Shown: one piece after another, positions 50,038-58,054 of the stretch | How positions within the stretch are numbered: the stretch's first letter is position 1 | Layout: the number at the start of each line of letters is the position of its first letter | DNA from: JAPWJZ01 sp964575605 | GTDB lineage: Bacteria > Pseudomonadota > Alphaproteobacteria > Micavibrionales > UBA2020 | Assembly (NCBI GenBank): GCA_964575605.1 | Contig: CAZNRN010000005.1 | Span: 91,029-155,028, forward strand | Reading direction: 5' to 3' | Length of the DNA: 64,000 nt | Position numbers and translations under genes: made by a program | The notes under the pieces: generated by a model | Databases searched by the model: none | What the model saw: only the letters and a program-made list of their open reading frames with translations | What the model was told of the DNA's origin: nothing

Positions 50038-51090
50038 TTGGCAGATAAGCCCGACAAAGCGGGACAGCTGGCGGAAGTATTCAATTACCATGCGGGCGGT
50101 TTAGGCGACTGGTGGCGGCAAAAACGCCTTGGCCAGCACGAAGACCGCCGCGCCGAGATCATCGCGCGTGTTAAAGCCATGGAAGGCGGCTCGGCGCTGC
50201 TGCAGGCCGCCGAAGAGGCAGGCGTTTCCATCCATGTGGTGCCGAAAGAAAACGTCGGCGCGGAAGGTGTGCTGGATCGGGATTCCAAGGGCAACCCCGT
50301 TGTCGGCGTTGCCAATACAGGCAACCCCGTCGGCATGGCCGTGACGCTCTGGCACGAGCTTCGCCATGTGCTGCAAAACATCGATATGCCGGACCTGGGC
50401 GTGCCATACGGCCGCGCGCGGGATGCCGGCGCCAACCATACCTTTGCCCTGATGCTGGAGGCCGATGCCTTCACGGCAGAGGCCGTTATGGCGTTTCAGG
50501 AGAAGAAGAAGGGAAATCCCGAATATTACAACCATATCCTGAAAGCCTCCGGCGTCGGCCCTTATACCAGCCGCAGGCGCTTCCTGCTGGAAAACCCGCC
50601 CGAAAGCTTCCGCGACGAACAGCAGTTCGCCCGCGCCCTTTTCACCGAGATGATGGTCGAGGGCCTGACCGCCTATAGCGCCAAGTTCTTCCTGAGCCAC
50701 GGCCGTGTTTTCAACAATTCCGAGGATACAGCGGCATTCCGGGACAAAATCAAGGATACGCCCGATATTTACGCCGTTACACCCACCCGTATGTCGCAGA
50801 TGTACGGGCAGGGGTTCCTGCCTTCCACCTCGATGCGTGCGCTGCTGACAGGCTTTGCCGAGGCGCTGCCGTTGCAGGAACAGGCGGCGCTGAACCTGAT
50901 CGAGAAAACCGCCGCCAATGCCGCCAGCCTGACGCAGCAGGAATTCCGCCGCGCGCGCGAGGAAGTGTTGCAGCGCGTGCAGGATATCTACTACACCGAC
51001 CCCGAAGACAGGCCCTACGAGACCAATGAAGTCACCGCCGCGAAGACGCGCCTGCGCAAGGCAGCGAGAGCCGAGCCCAACGGGCCTTAA
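50038..51090 (+). CDS. Soluble zincin-like protein (HELRH motif), unknown function
   Basis: The start is TTG 50038 with a strong GGGGAGG site 7 nt upstream, giving 350 aa. Near the middle is TLWHELRHVLQ, with H106, E107 and H110 as an HExxH zinc site. It is followed by MLEADAFTAEA, whose E141 or D143 could be the third ligand. The C-terminal half is helical and ends RAEPNGP. No signal peptide or membrane helix is visible. The same HExRH plus acidic-helix plan occurs in the membrane-anchored protein at 9777, so they are likely related. Confidence 0.72.
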   Translation: MADKPDKAGQLAEVFNYHAGGLGDWWRQKRLGQHEDRRAEIIARVKAMEGGSALLQAAEEAGVSIHVVPKENVGAEGVLDRDSKGNPVVGVANTGNPVGMAVTLWHELRHVLQNIDMPDLGVPYGRARDAGANHTFALMLEADAFTAEAVMAFQEKKKGNPEYYNHILKASGVGPYTSRRRFLLENPPESFRDEQQFARALFTEMMVEGLTAYSAKFFLSHGRVFNNSEDTAAFRDKIKDTPDIYAVTPTRMSQMYGQGFLPSTSMRALLTGFAEALPLQEQAALNLIEKTAANAASLTQQEFRRAREEVLQRVQDIYYTDPEDRPYETNEVTAAKTRLRKAARAEPNGP

Positions 51091-51097
51091 ATTTTAT

Positions 51098-51126
51098 TTG
51101 ACATAAGAAGTATGCTTTGGTACTCT
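51098..51126 (+). promoter_or_regulatory. Sigma-70-type promoter for the 51246 gene
   Basis: A perfect TTGACA (51098-51103), a 17-nt spacer and TACTCT (51121-51126) lie after the 50038 gene. Transcription would start near 51133, leaving a leader of about 110 nt before ATG 51246. Confidence 0.5.
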
Positions 51127-51245
51127 GCTACCGCGTCGTGCAGATATGCGCCAGAGCGGCTTTACGGCCTTTGTTTCACGCCTGGGGAAACGCAGCACGG
51201 TGAAAAAACAGCCTTGAGAGTTACGGATCAAGGGAGAAACACGCT

Positions 51246-51719
51246 ATGTCCGATAAAGCCACCGCTGTGACCGGCACGGTCACCGAAACCACGTTACTTG
51301 TACCCATCTGCTACGACAGCCTCGACGAGCCTGTGCGCGTGCCCAGCGCCAGCGTTGAAGAGGCGCTGAAGGCCGCCAAACTCGACCGCGGCGTGCTGGG
51401 CTTCGAATTCCAGCAATCGACCAGGGTCAGGCTGCAGCCCGCGGAAGGCGGCGCTGAAATCAAGTTCAGCCGCCGTTCCTCGGGCTATCAGGTTTACATG
51501 TTTGCCGATGAAGTCTTCGGGCGCGCCGATTTCGCGAAGTTGCAGGAGCCGGGCAATCCGCTCAGCCGCTATTTCAACAACCTGCCCAAAATCAAACTGG
51601 CTGACCCCAACTGCATCGTCTACAGCTCGCTCATGGGACTGACGGCGATGGACAGCGGCGACCAAGGCCGCGTCACGCTGGTCGACAGGGCGGGCAAGCA
51701 GCTGTTTCCGAAGAAATAA
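51246..51719 (+). CDS. Hypothetical protein, 157 aa
   Basis: GGGAGAAAC precedes ATG 51246. The product is soluble, with an N-terminal Thr-rich beta segment (ATAVTGTVTETTLLVPICYD), a helix, a strand pair and a central RLQPAEGGAEIKFSRRSSGY. It has no signal peptide, cysteine pattern or repeat that points to a known family, and ends GKQLFPKK. It has its own promoter and is convergent with the exported-protein gene at 51720, whose stop is adjacent. Function unknown. Confidence 0.6.
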   Translation: MSDKATAVTGTVTETTLLVPICYDSLDEPVRVPSASVEEALKAAKLDRGVLGFEFQQSTRVRLQPAEGGAEIKFSRRSSGYQVYMFADEVFGRADFAKLQEPGNPLSRYFNNLPKIKLADPNCIVYSSLMGLTAMDSGDQGRVTLVDRAGKQLFPKK

Positions 51720-52391
51720 TCAGGAACCGAAGCCGGGGAGGTTGCGTTTCAGCATCGCAACCGCAGCGTCGGCCTGCTGCGTATCCTTGCAGTTGAAGGA
51801 CGCGTCGCGCACGTAGTTTTTCTGCCCGGGGTCGAGGTGCGTGATTTCGATCGTCTTGCCGAGGCTGAAAGTTGTGGTGTAAACGACGATGCTGCCCTCG
51901 GCCATCTGGGCGAGGGTGCGGGTATTGTCGGTGCCGACGCATTCCGCCATGTAATCCATCAGCGCCTTGTTGCGCTGCTTTTGCGCCTCGAGGCTTTCGT
52001 AAGGCATGTCGGTGAACTGCTTGCCGGGGGCGATGGCGACGGAATAGACGCGCTTGCCGTCGGAAGATTCAAGCTTGCGGTTGTATTCAAGGTCGGATTT
52101 TTTGGCGACTTCGTTATAGACCATCCAGAAACCCTGCAGGGAGGGCGCTGTCGGTTCGGTTTTCGCGGCGTCGGTGGGCGCGGCTTCGGGCTGGTAAATC
52201 TTGCTGCCGGCGACGGCTTTCATCAGTTCCAGTTTCTGTGCATCGCAATCCGCGCCGTTGTTGTACGTGGTGCAGGCGGCGGCAACTTGTTCCTCGGGCG
52301 TTTTCTGCTGGCTGCGCAGCCTGTAATCGGCGATGCCGACGCCGACGGCGAGGGTTGCGACAGCAAGCGCGAAAGCGGGGGCGAGTTTCAT
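51720..52391 (-). CDS. Exported or membrane-anchored protein, 223 aa
   Basis: I use ATG 52391 (AGGTG upstream), which places a hydrophobic segment (APAFALAVATLAVGVGIA) at about 4-22 as signal peptide or anchor; there is no clear cleavage site, so an anchored form is possible. The periplasmic part has four Cys (two near 40-50, one near 170, one near 203) that could form two disulfides, and a short beta-rich core. No family is recognised. It is convergent with the 51246 gene. Confidence 0.62.
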   Translation of the reverse strand: MKLAPAFALAVATLAVGVGIADYRLRSQQKTPEEQVAAACTTYNNGADCDAQKLELMKAVAGSKIYQPEAAPTDAAKTEPTAPSLQGFWMVYNEVAKKSDLEYNRKLESSDGKRVYSVAIAPGKQFTDMPYESLEAQKQRNKALMDYMAECVGTDNTRTLAQMAEGSIVVYTTTFSLGKTIEITHLDPGQKNYVRDASFNCKDTQQADAAVAMLKRNLPGFGS

Positions 52392-52582
52392 GGGACACCT
52401 GAATGGCTTGAATGACGGGGGCAGGATGCCACGAAGTAAATAATATGTCAAATAAAAGAGATTTGAGTTAAGTCATTGTTTATAAATGAAAAATATACAT
52501 GTAGACGTTGGAATCATTGACATCAGGGGGCGAAATATGATTTAACATATCACCTCAACACGGGTCTCAGGGATCAGGAAGC

Positions 52583-53506
52583 ATGGCGTCAAATAAGGGT
52601 GCCACCACAAGCTCATATAATGCCGCCGCCGTCAGCCCCGTGACGGACGAGGAAGGCTCGATGTTCCTTGGCGACGCCAAGCGCGGCGATCTGGAGGCCG
52701 TGAAGGCCTTTGTGGCAAAGCATGGCAAGCAGGCCATCGACGTGACCGATACCGACTGGCTGCCCAGGAATACGCCGAAATGGAAGATTGAACGCCAGAC
52801 AGCCATACGCATGGCATCCGGGGCGGAAAAATACGACGTAGTGAAGTTCCTGGCCGAAAGCGGCGCCGACGTGAACAAGGCCGACAAGCGTGGTTATACG
52901 CCGCTGATGGTCTCGCATCGGCCCAAAATGGCGGCGCTGCTGCTGAAACACGGCGCGCGCATCGACCAGGAGAACGAGGAGGGCAACACCGCCCTGATGT
53001 GGCCGAATACCGATGTCATGATCCGTTATTATATCAGGCATGGCGCGGATATCGAACACCGCAACAAGGAAGGCATGACGCCGCTGATCAACATTGCCGA
53101 GGGCCACTTTGCCCGCGGCAAGTCGAATGCCGCCGATAACCTGAAGGCCATGCTGGACGGCGGCGCGAAGATCGACGCGCAAGATAACGAGGGCCGCACG
53201 GCGCTGATCATGGCGGCCTCCCACGCCAAATACGACTGGGAAAACGAAAAAAGCTACCGGGAGATGATCCCCGTGCTGCTGGAGCGCGGCGCTGATCCCC
53301 TTGTCCGCGACAAGTCCGGCAAGACCGCCGCAGACCATGCGCGCGAAGACGGCCAGACCGATGTTGCCGAGCTTATCGAGGAATACACCGTGCTGCGGCA
53401 GGAAAGCCTTGTCAAAGCCTTCAACGACGGGGCGGAAGCGCGCCTGCCGGTGATGAAGCCGCTGAAGCTGAAGCCCTTCGCGCTTCCCCGCAAGCCGAAT
53501 TTTTAA
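52583..53506 (+). CDS. Ankyrin-repeat protein with K-P-L-K-L-K tail
   Basis: The 307-aa protein holds about six ankyrin units between about 25 and 275, for example ADVNKADKRGYTPLMVSHRP, HGADIEHRNKEGMTPLINIA and ADPLVRDKSGKTAADHARED. The repeat region is followed by a helix and the end MKPLKLKPFALPRKPNF, a variant of the basic tail found on other small proteins here. There is no signal peptide. The Nudix gene starts 12 nt after its stop, so they may be co-transcribed. Confidence 0.82.
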   Translation: MASNKGATTSSYNAAAVSPVTDEEGSMFLGDAKRGDLEAVKAFVAKHGKQAIDVTDTDWLPRNTPKWKIERQTAIRMASGAEKYDVVKFLAESGADVNKADKRGYTPLMVSHRPKMAALLLKHGARIDQENEEGNTALMWPNTDVMIRYYIRHGADIEHRNKEGMTPLINIAEGHFARGKSNAADNLKAMLDGGAKIDAQDNEGRTALIMAASHAKYDWENEKSYREMIPVLLERGADPLVRDKSGKTAADHAREDGQTDVAELIEEYTVLRQESLVKAFNDGAEARLPVMKPLKLKPFALPRKPNF

Positions 53507-53518
53507 TCGCCGGCCCGC

Positions 53519-54022
53519 ATGAAAATCATCAAGCAGGAACAGAATATTTCCTACGCGCCTCTGCCAAATGAACTTGTTCTGCTCGAAACGCAGGAATTGC
53601 CGCCGCTGGAGCTTTGCAGTTCCGCGTATGTGCTGGCCTTCCACGGCGACGCGCTGCTGATGGCGCAGCTTGATCGCGGCGTCGACATTCCCGGCGGCCA
53701 CGTCGACCCGGGCGAACATCCGGAAGACGCCATGCGCCGCGAAGCCGCCGAAGAAACCGGCGCCGTGATCGGCGCGGCGAGGCTGCTGGCGGTGCAGAAA
53801 ATCACCGTTACGGGCGCGAAACCGGACATCTACCGCTACCCTTATCCCGTCAGTTTCCAGCTGATCTACCTGTCGAATGATTTCAGGCAGGGCAGCTTCG
53901 TGAAGGACGAGGATTCGCTGGGGCCGGTGATGATTGCTAAGGAAGAAGCAGCCGGTGTACCATGGCTAAAAGACAACTGGACGCTTTACGAACTCGCCCT
54001 TAGTAAAAAGGACGCCCGTTAA
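53519..54022 (+). CDS. Nudix hydrolase
   Basis: The 167-aa protein carries a full Nudix box at residues 60-82, starting GGHVDPGEHPEDAMRREA and ending AEETG, which fits G-x5-E-x7-R-E-U-x-E-E-x-G-U. Nudix enzymes cleave nucleoside diphosphates linked to another group, including damaged nucleotides and sugar nucleotides; the substrate is not evident. The ankyrin gene lies 12 nt upstream and the HAD phosphatase gene 34 nt downstream on the same strand. Confidence 0.88.
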   Translation: MKIIKQEQNISYAPLPNELVLLETQELPPLELCSSAYVLAFHGDALLMAQLDRGVDIPGGHVDPGEHPEDAMRREAAEETGAVIGAARLLAVQKITVTGAKPDIYRYPYPVSFQLIYLSNDFRQGSFVKDEDSLGPVMIAKEEAAGVPWLKDNWTLYELALSKKDAR

Positions 54023-54056
54023 GGCGCCATTAAACCGTTTCAACTTCGGGCAATCC

Positions 54057-54845
54057 ATGCGCCTTATCCTGTTTTCAGATTTCGACTATACCGCGCACGA
54101 CCCCGACAACCCGCAGCATGACGGCGTGCTGACCGAGTACCTGGGCGAGTTGAAGGGCAGGGGTGTCGAGGTCTACATGTGCTACGTCACCGGCCGCAGC
54201 CACGCGAATTTCGTCGAAAAGATTGCACCGCTGGCAGTGCCGCGCCCCGATTTCGCCATTTGCGGCGTCGGCACGCAGATGTTCGATTTCGGCCATGGCG
54301 CTGTTTACGAGAAATGGCACGCGCATCTTGTCGTGCAGGAGGAAGCAGGCTGGCAGCAGGAACAGGTGCAGGCCGAAATGGGCGCTTTCTTCGCCGCGCG
54401 CGGGCTGCCCGAACCGCAGGCCGACCCCGCCTGGCTGCTGCCGCATAAAATCTCCTACCTTGTCGACAAACTTCTGGCGGAAGACCTGGCCGCGCTGCAC
54501 GGGCATTTCACGGCGGCGGGGCACAAGGTCAACCTTGTCTACAGCGAGGAGCAATACCTCGACATCGTGCCCGCGGGCTGCAACAAGGGCCTCGCCATCG
54601 ACTGGTTCGTGCGCGAACACCATATCCGCCCTGCGGAGGGCGACGTCATCGTTTTCGCCGGCGACAGCGGCAACGATATCGCGGGGTTCGGCGCGGTCGC
54701 GCTGACGCACCGCATCGTCGTCGGCAACCGGCCGGAACTGGTCGGGGCGCTGGCCGCGAGCGGCATGCTGGAGCGATGCTTTCACATGAAGGACGGCTTC
54801 GGCCCCTTGCAGGTGGTAGCGGCGTTGCGGCGGATTCTGGGATAA
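54057..54845 (+). CDS. HAD-family phosphatase (sucrose-phosphatase/Cof-like)
   Basis: The 262-aa protein begins MRLILFSDFDYTAHD, with nucleophile Asp8 and acid/base Asp10. It continues with the motif II region CYVTGRSHANF, the KGLAIDWFV segment with its Lys, and motif IV VFAGDSGNDI. A cap domain lies between motifs II and III. This is the class IIB HAD plan of Cof-like and sucrose-6-phosphate phosphatases. The substrate cannot be assigned; no sucrose-phosphate synthase gene is nearby. It follows the Nudix gene. Confidence 0.85.
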   Translation: MRLILFSDFDYTAHDPDNPQHDGVLTEYLGELKGRGVEVYMCYVTGRSHANFVEKIAPLAVPRPDFAICGVGTQMFDFGHGAVYEKWHAHLVVQEEAGWQQEQVQAEMGAFFAARGLPEPQADPAWLLPHKISYLVDKLLAEDLAALHGHFTAAGHKVNLVYSEEQYLDIVPAGCNKGLAIDWFVREHHIRPAEGDVIVFAGDSGNDIAGFGAVALTHRIVVGNRPELVGALAASGMLERCFHMKDGFGPLQVVAALRRILG

Positions 54846-54847
54846 GA

Positions 54848-55363
54848 TTATTTGCGCAGCTTGATGGTGGGCAGGGGCTTGACCGGGTTCTGCAGCACCG
54901 TAGAGGCTTCCCCAAGCGGGGGCAGCCCTTCGCCCATGGTGGTGATGAAATCGAAGCGTTTGTCCTTGCTGGTATCCAGGCAAAAGCCCATCGTGCCCTT
55001 GAAATCCTCGGGCTTGTATTTGTCGAGCAGGCCGCGGTAGATGCCGAGGCTGCTCTCGATGGCGTCGGCGCAGCTGGTGATGTAATTCTCGGCAGCGCCT
55101 TGCTGCGTCAGGCCCCAGCCGCAAAAACCCGTGATGCCGCCGTGTCCGTCATGCACGTCCATGCGGTCTATCTTGATGCGGTAGTGGGTATCGGCGGCGC
55201 TTTGGCCTTTGCGGTCGGGGTTGATGATCTCGACCTTGGTGTGCATGTGGGCGGCCATGTTGTAGAGCGCGGTCAGGCTGTCGCCTGCCTCCATATGGCG
55301 CAACGCGTCGATGCCGAAGGCGCGCTCCATCATCCCGATGATTTCTTTTTGCCTTTTGTCCAT
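54848..55363 (-). CDS. Hypothetical protein with basic C-terminal tail
   Basis: The 171-aa soluble product begins MDKRQKEIIGMMERAFGI and has a central DVHDGHGGITGFCGWGLTQQ segment with His, Asp and Cys that might be functional. The C-terminus NPVKPLPTIKLRK is a looser version of the K-P-L tail. I recognise no family. It is convergent with the HAD gene (2-nt gap), and the clpX terminator lies just upstream of its start on this strand. Confidence 0.6.
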   Translation of the reverse strand: MDKRQKEIIGMMERAFGIDALRHMEAGDSLTALYNMAAHMHTKVEIINPDRKGQSAADTHYRIKIDRMDVHDGHGGITGFCGWGLTQQGAAENYITSCADAIESSLGIYRGLLDKYKPEDFKGTMGFCLDTSKDKRFDFITTMGEGLPPLGEASTVLQNPVKPLPTIKLRK

Positions 55364-55448
55364 TTTTTCCGCGGGTTTTTGTGTCCTGCTTATTATACGA
55401 AAACCGGCTTAAGGTTTGCTTAAACAGCTATACCCTTGGAGCCCCAAG

Positions 55449-55480
55449 AAAAAAGCCGCCCCTTTCAGGGCGGCTTTTTT
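55449..55480. terminator. Bidirectional intrinsic terminator behind clpX
   Basis: AAAAAAGCCGCCC and GGGCGGCTTTTTT form a perfect stem around CTTTCA, with A and T runs on both sides. It lies 21 nt after the clpX stop (minus strand), isolating clpX from the 54848 gene. Confidence 0.92.
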
Positions 55481-55500
55481 GTATCGGTTGAAAGGCCGGA

Positions 55501-56826
55501 TTACGACGCGGCGGCTGCCTCATCATCATCCTTCTTCTTTTTGCCTTCTTTGTCTTCTTTCTTTTCCTTGTCCTTGGTCTTTTTCTTGTCGGAATAGACG
55601 AGGACAGGGGGGCTGTTGTTGATGACGTGCTCGGCCTTGACGACCACTTCTTCCACGCCTTCCATGCCCGGCAGTTCGAACATGGTGTCGAGGAGCAGGT
55701 TCTCGAGGATGGAGCGCAGGCCGCGGGCGCCGGTATTGCGCTCGATGGCCTTCTTGGCGACTTCGACCAGCGATTCAGGCTGGAAGGTCAGCTTGACGCC
55801 TTCGATATCGAAGAGGCGCGCGTATTGCTTGGTCATCGCGTTCTTCGGCTCGGTCAGGATCTGCACCAGCGCATCAATCGTCAAATCTTCCAGCGTGGCG
55901 AGGACGGGGAGGCGGCCGATGAATTCGGGGATCAGGCCGAATTTCAGCAAGTCTTCCGTCTGCACTTCGCGCAGCACTTCGCCAGCGCGGCGCTCGTCAG
56001 GGCCCTGGACTTCTGCGCCGAAGCCCATCGAGCTCTTGCGGCCGCGGTTCGAGATGATCTTGTCGAGGCCGGCGAACGCGCCGCCGCAGATGAAGAGGAT
56101 GTTGGTCGTATCCACCTGCAGGAATTCCTGCTGGGGATGCTTGCGGCCGCCCTGCGGGGGGACGGAGGCGAGCGTGCCTTCCATCAGCTTCAGCAGGGCC
56201 TGCTGCACGCCTTCGCCCGACACGTCGCGGGTGATGGAGGGGTTGTCCGACTTGCGCGAGATTTTGTCGACCTCGTCGATGTAGACGATGCCGCGCTGCG
56301 CGCGTTCGATGTTGTAATCGCAGTTCTGCAGCAGCTTCAGCACGATGTTCTCGACGTCTTCGCCGACGTAGCCGGCTTCGGTCAGCGTCGTGGCGTCGGT
56401 CATGGTGAAGGGCACGTCGAGGATGCGCGCCAGCGTCTGCGCGAGCAGCGTTTTACCCGAGCCGGTGGGGCCGATCAGCAGGATGTTCGATTTGGACAGT
56501 TCGATCTCGGAGCCTTTCGCCAGGCCTTCGTCGATGCGCTTGTAGTGGTTGTGCACGGCGACCGAGAGGACGCGTTTCGCGCGGTCCTGGCCGATGACGT
56601 AGTCATCCAGCACTTTCTTGATTTCTTTGGGCGTGGGGATGCCTTTGCCGGACTTGACGAGCTGCGTCTTGTCCTCTTCCTGGATAATATCCATGCAAAG
56701 TTCGACGCATTCGTTGCAGATGAATACGTTGGGGCCCGCGATCAGCTTGCGCACTTCATGCTGGCTCTTGCCGCAGAAGCTGCAGTACAGCGTGTTTTTG
56801 GTGTCCCCCGATGCGGTCTTGCTCAT
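55501..56826 (-). CDS. clpX: ATP-dependent Clp protease ATP-binding subunit ClpX
   Basis: A 441-aa unfoldase with the N-terminal zinc finger (YCSFCGKSQ...FICNECVELC), Walker A GPTGSGKTLLAQTLA, Walker B VYIDEVDKIS, the RYARLFDIEGV region and the sensor ARGLRSILENLL. The C-terminus has about 25 added Lys/Asp/Glu residues. ClpX feeds proteins into ClpP. In most Alphaproteobacteria clpX directly follows clpP; here it is 9.3 kb away and inverted, with lon and an accessory block between. Confidence 0.96.
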   Translation of the reverse strand: MSKTASGDTKNTLYCSFCGKSQHEVRKLIAGPNVFICNECVELCMDIIQEEDKTQLVKSGKGIPTPKEIKKVLDDYVIGQDRAKRVLSVAVHNHYKRIDEGLAKGSEIELSKSNILLIGPTGSGKTLLAQTLARILDVPFTMTDATTLTEAGYVGEDVENIVLKLLQNCDYNIERAQRGIVYIDEVDKISRKSDNPSITRDVSGEGVQQALLKLMEGTLASVPPQGGRKHPQQEFLQVDTTNILFICGGAFAGLDKIISNRGRKSSMGFGAEVQGPDERRAGEVLREVQTEDLLKFGLIPEFIGRLPVLATLEDLTIDALVQILTEPKNAMTKQYARLFDIEGVKLTFQPESLVEVAKKAIERNTGARGLRSILENLLLDTMFELPGMEGVEEVVVKAEHVINNSPPVLVYSDKKKTKDKEKKEDKEGKKKKDDDEAAAAS

Positions 56827-57019
56827 CCCAAGTTTTCCTTTTCTTTCTCTATTTCAAGTGCCCGCCAGCACTCCACAATCCCTAAGATAGAACAGCCGAC
56901 GCTGGTTGCCAACCATTCTTGATCAAGGGCTTAAGTTATGTGTGGATAAAGTGATTTTTGTAGTCTTTTCGCCCTGATGACCCTATTTTAGCAGGGTATC
57001 CGGTTAAGGAAGACTTAGC

Positions 57020-57430
57020 GTGAATATGACTATCAATGCAATAGCAGAAGATTTCGCCGCCCTCGACGACTGGGAGGACAGGTATAAGTACCTGATAGAT
57101 TTGGGAAATACCCTCCCGCCGATGGACGATTCCCTGAAAACCGAGGCCTCGAAGGTCAGGGGCTGCATGAGCCAGGTCTGGATTATTTTGGGCTGGGACG
57201 CAAATCAAAGGCTGACCATGCTGGCCGACAGCGACGCCCAGATCGTCCGCGGGCTGATCGCGGTGCTGGCCGCGCTTTTCACCGGCAAGACGGCGGAGGA
57301 GATTTCGGGTGTGGATGTCGAAAAGACATTCCGCGATTTGGGCCTGGAAGGGCATATCAGCCCCAACCGCCGCAACGGCTTTTTCTCGATGGTCGAAGTG
57401 GTGCGGGCGTTTACTTCCCGACGTACTTGA
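57020..57430 (+). CDS. sufE: Cysteine desulfuration protein SufE
   Basis: The 136-aa protein starts at GTG 57020 (AAGGA 9 nt upstream); an ATG lies two codons later. The active Cys49 is in EASKVRGCMSQVWI, and the C-terminal LGLEGHISPNRRNGF is typical of SufE. It accepts sulfur from the SufS desulfurase and passes it on for Fe-S assembly. Its 3' end overlaps the convergent 57411 gene by 20 nt. No other suf gene lies in the window. Confidence 0.93.
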   Translation: MNMTINAIAEDFAALDDWEDRYKYLIDLGNTLPPMDDSLKTEASKVRGCMSQVWIILGWDANQRLTMLADSDAQIVRGLIAVLAALFTGKTAEEISGVDVEKTFRDLGLEGHISPNRRNGFFSMVEVVRAFTSRRT

Positions 57431-57995
57431 TCGATTTCGCCAGCGTCTCGTAATACTTCTGGAAGGTCTTGTTTTCGAGGTTGTAGACAACCTGCACGAC
57501 CATGATCGTATCAAGGCCCGTCAGGTAATGCGCCGTGTGATAATGCAGCGCGTTCGCCTGGTCGACGGTATAACCCGTCAGCGTCGCCCATTTCAGCGTG
57601 TCTGTACCGGACGAGAAAACTTCTTTCGGGTCGTCGAGCGGCTTGTCGGTATAGAGGTCTTTCAGCGCCGTCAGCATCTTTTCCTTGTTCATAGACAAAA
57701 GGAAATCGCGGTCGGCTTTCAGGAAGGTGATTTTGACGTCAAAGGTATCGCCTGAATCCGCGTCGACGCGTTTCAGCGTTGCTACTTCGCCGATCGATCC
57801 GTATTTCGGCGGGTTTTCGAGATAGGGGACGGCTGTGTCCTGGTCGGCCCAGATGGTCTGGCCCTGCGGTGCGTCGGGCAGTTCGATGCTGTATTCCGCC
57901 TCGTTGTGGATGTAGACGTAGAGCGCATGCGCGGGCTTCGGCGCGAGGCCAAGTGCTACGGTCAGGGCGAGAGCGGCAATAAATGTCTTTTTCAT
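57411..57995 (-). CDS. Exported protein, 194 aa
   Basis: A clear Sec signal peptide (about 1-24, KKTFIAALALTVALGLA with APKPAHA cleavage region) leads to a mature protein of about 170 residues. The mature part is beta-rich at first (LYVYIHNEAEYSIELPDAPQ), then helical, with a GLDTIMVVQVVYNLENKTFQ segment. No cysteines are seen. I recognise no family. It probably acts in the periplasm. It lies downstream of hisS with a 59-nt gap and overlaps sufE convergently by 20 nt. Confidence 0.7.
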   Translation of the reverse strand: MKKTFIAALALTVALGLAPKPAHALYVYIHNEAEYSIELPDAPQGQTIWADQDTAVPYLENPPKYGSIGEVATLKRVDADSGDTFDVKITFLKADRDFLLSMNKEKMLTALKDLYTDKPLDDPKEVFSSGTDTLKWATLTGYTVDQANALHYHTAHYLTGLDTIMVVQVVYNLENKTFQKYYETLAKSIKYVGK

Positions 57996-58054
57996 CGGAA
58001 TGTAATCCCCCGGAATTGAGGTTTAATTATACACCCAACCCCTTAATTTTTGCA

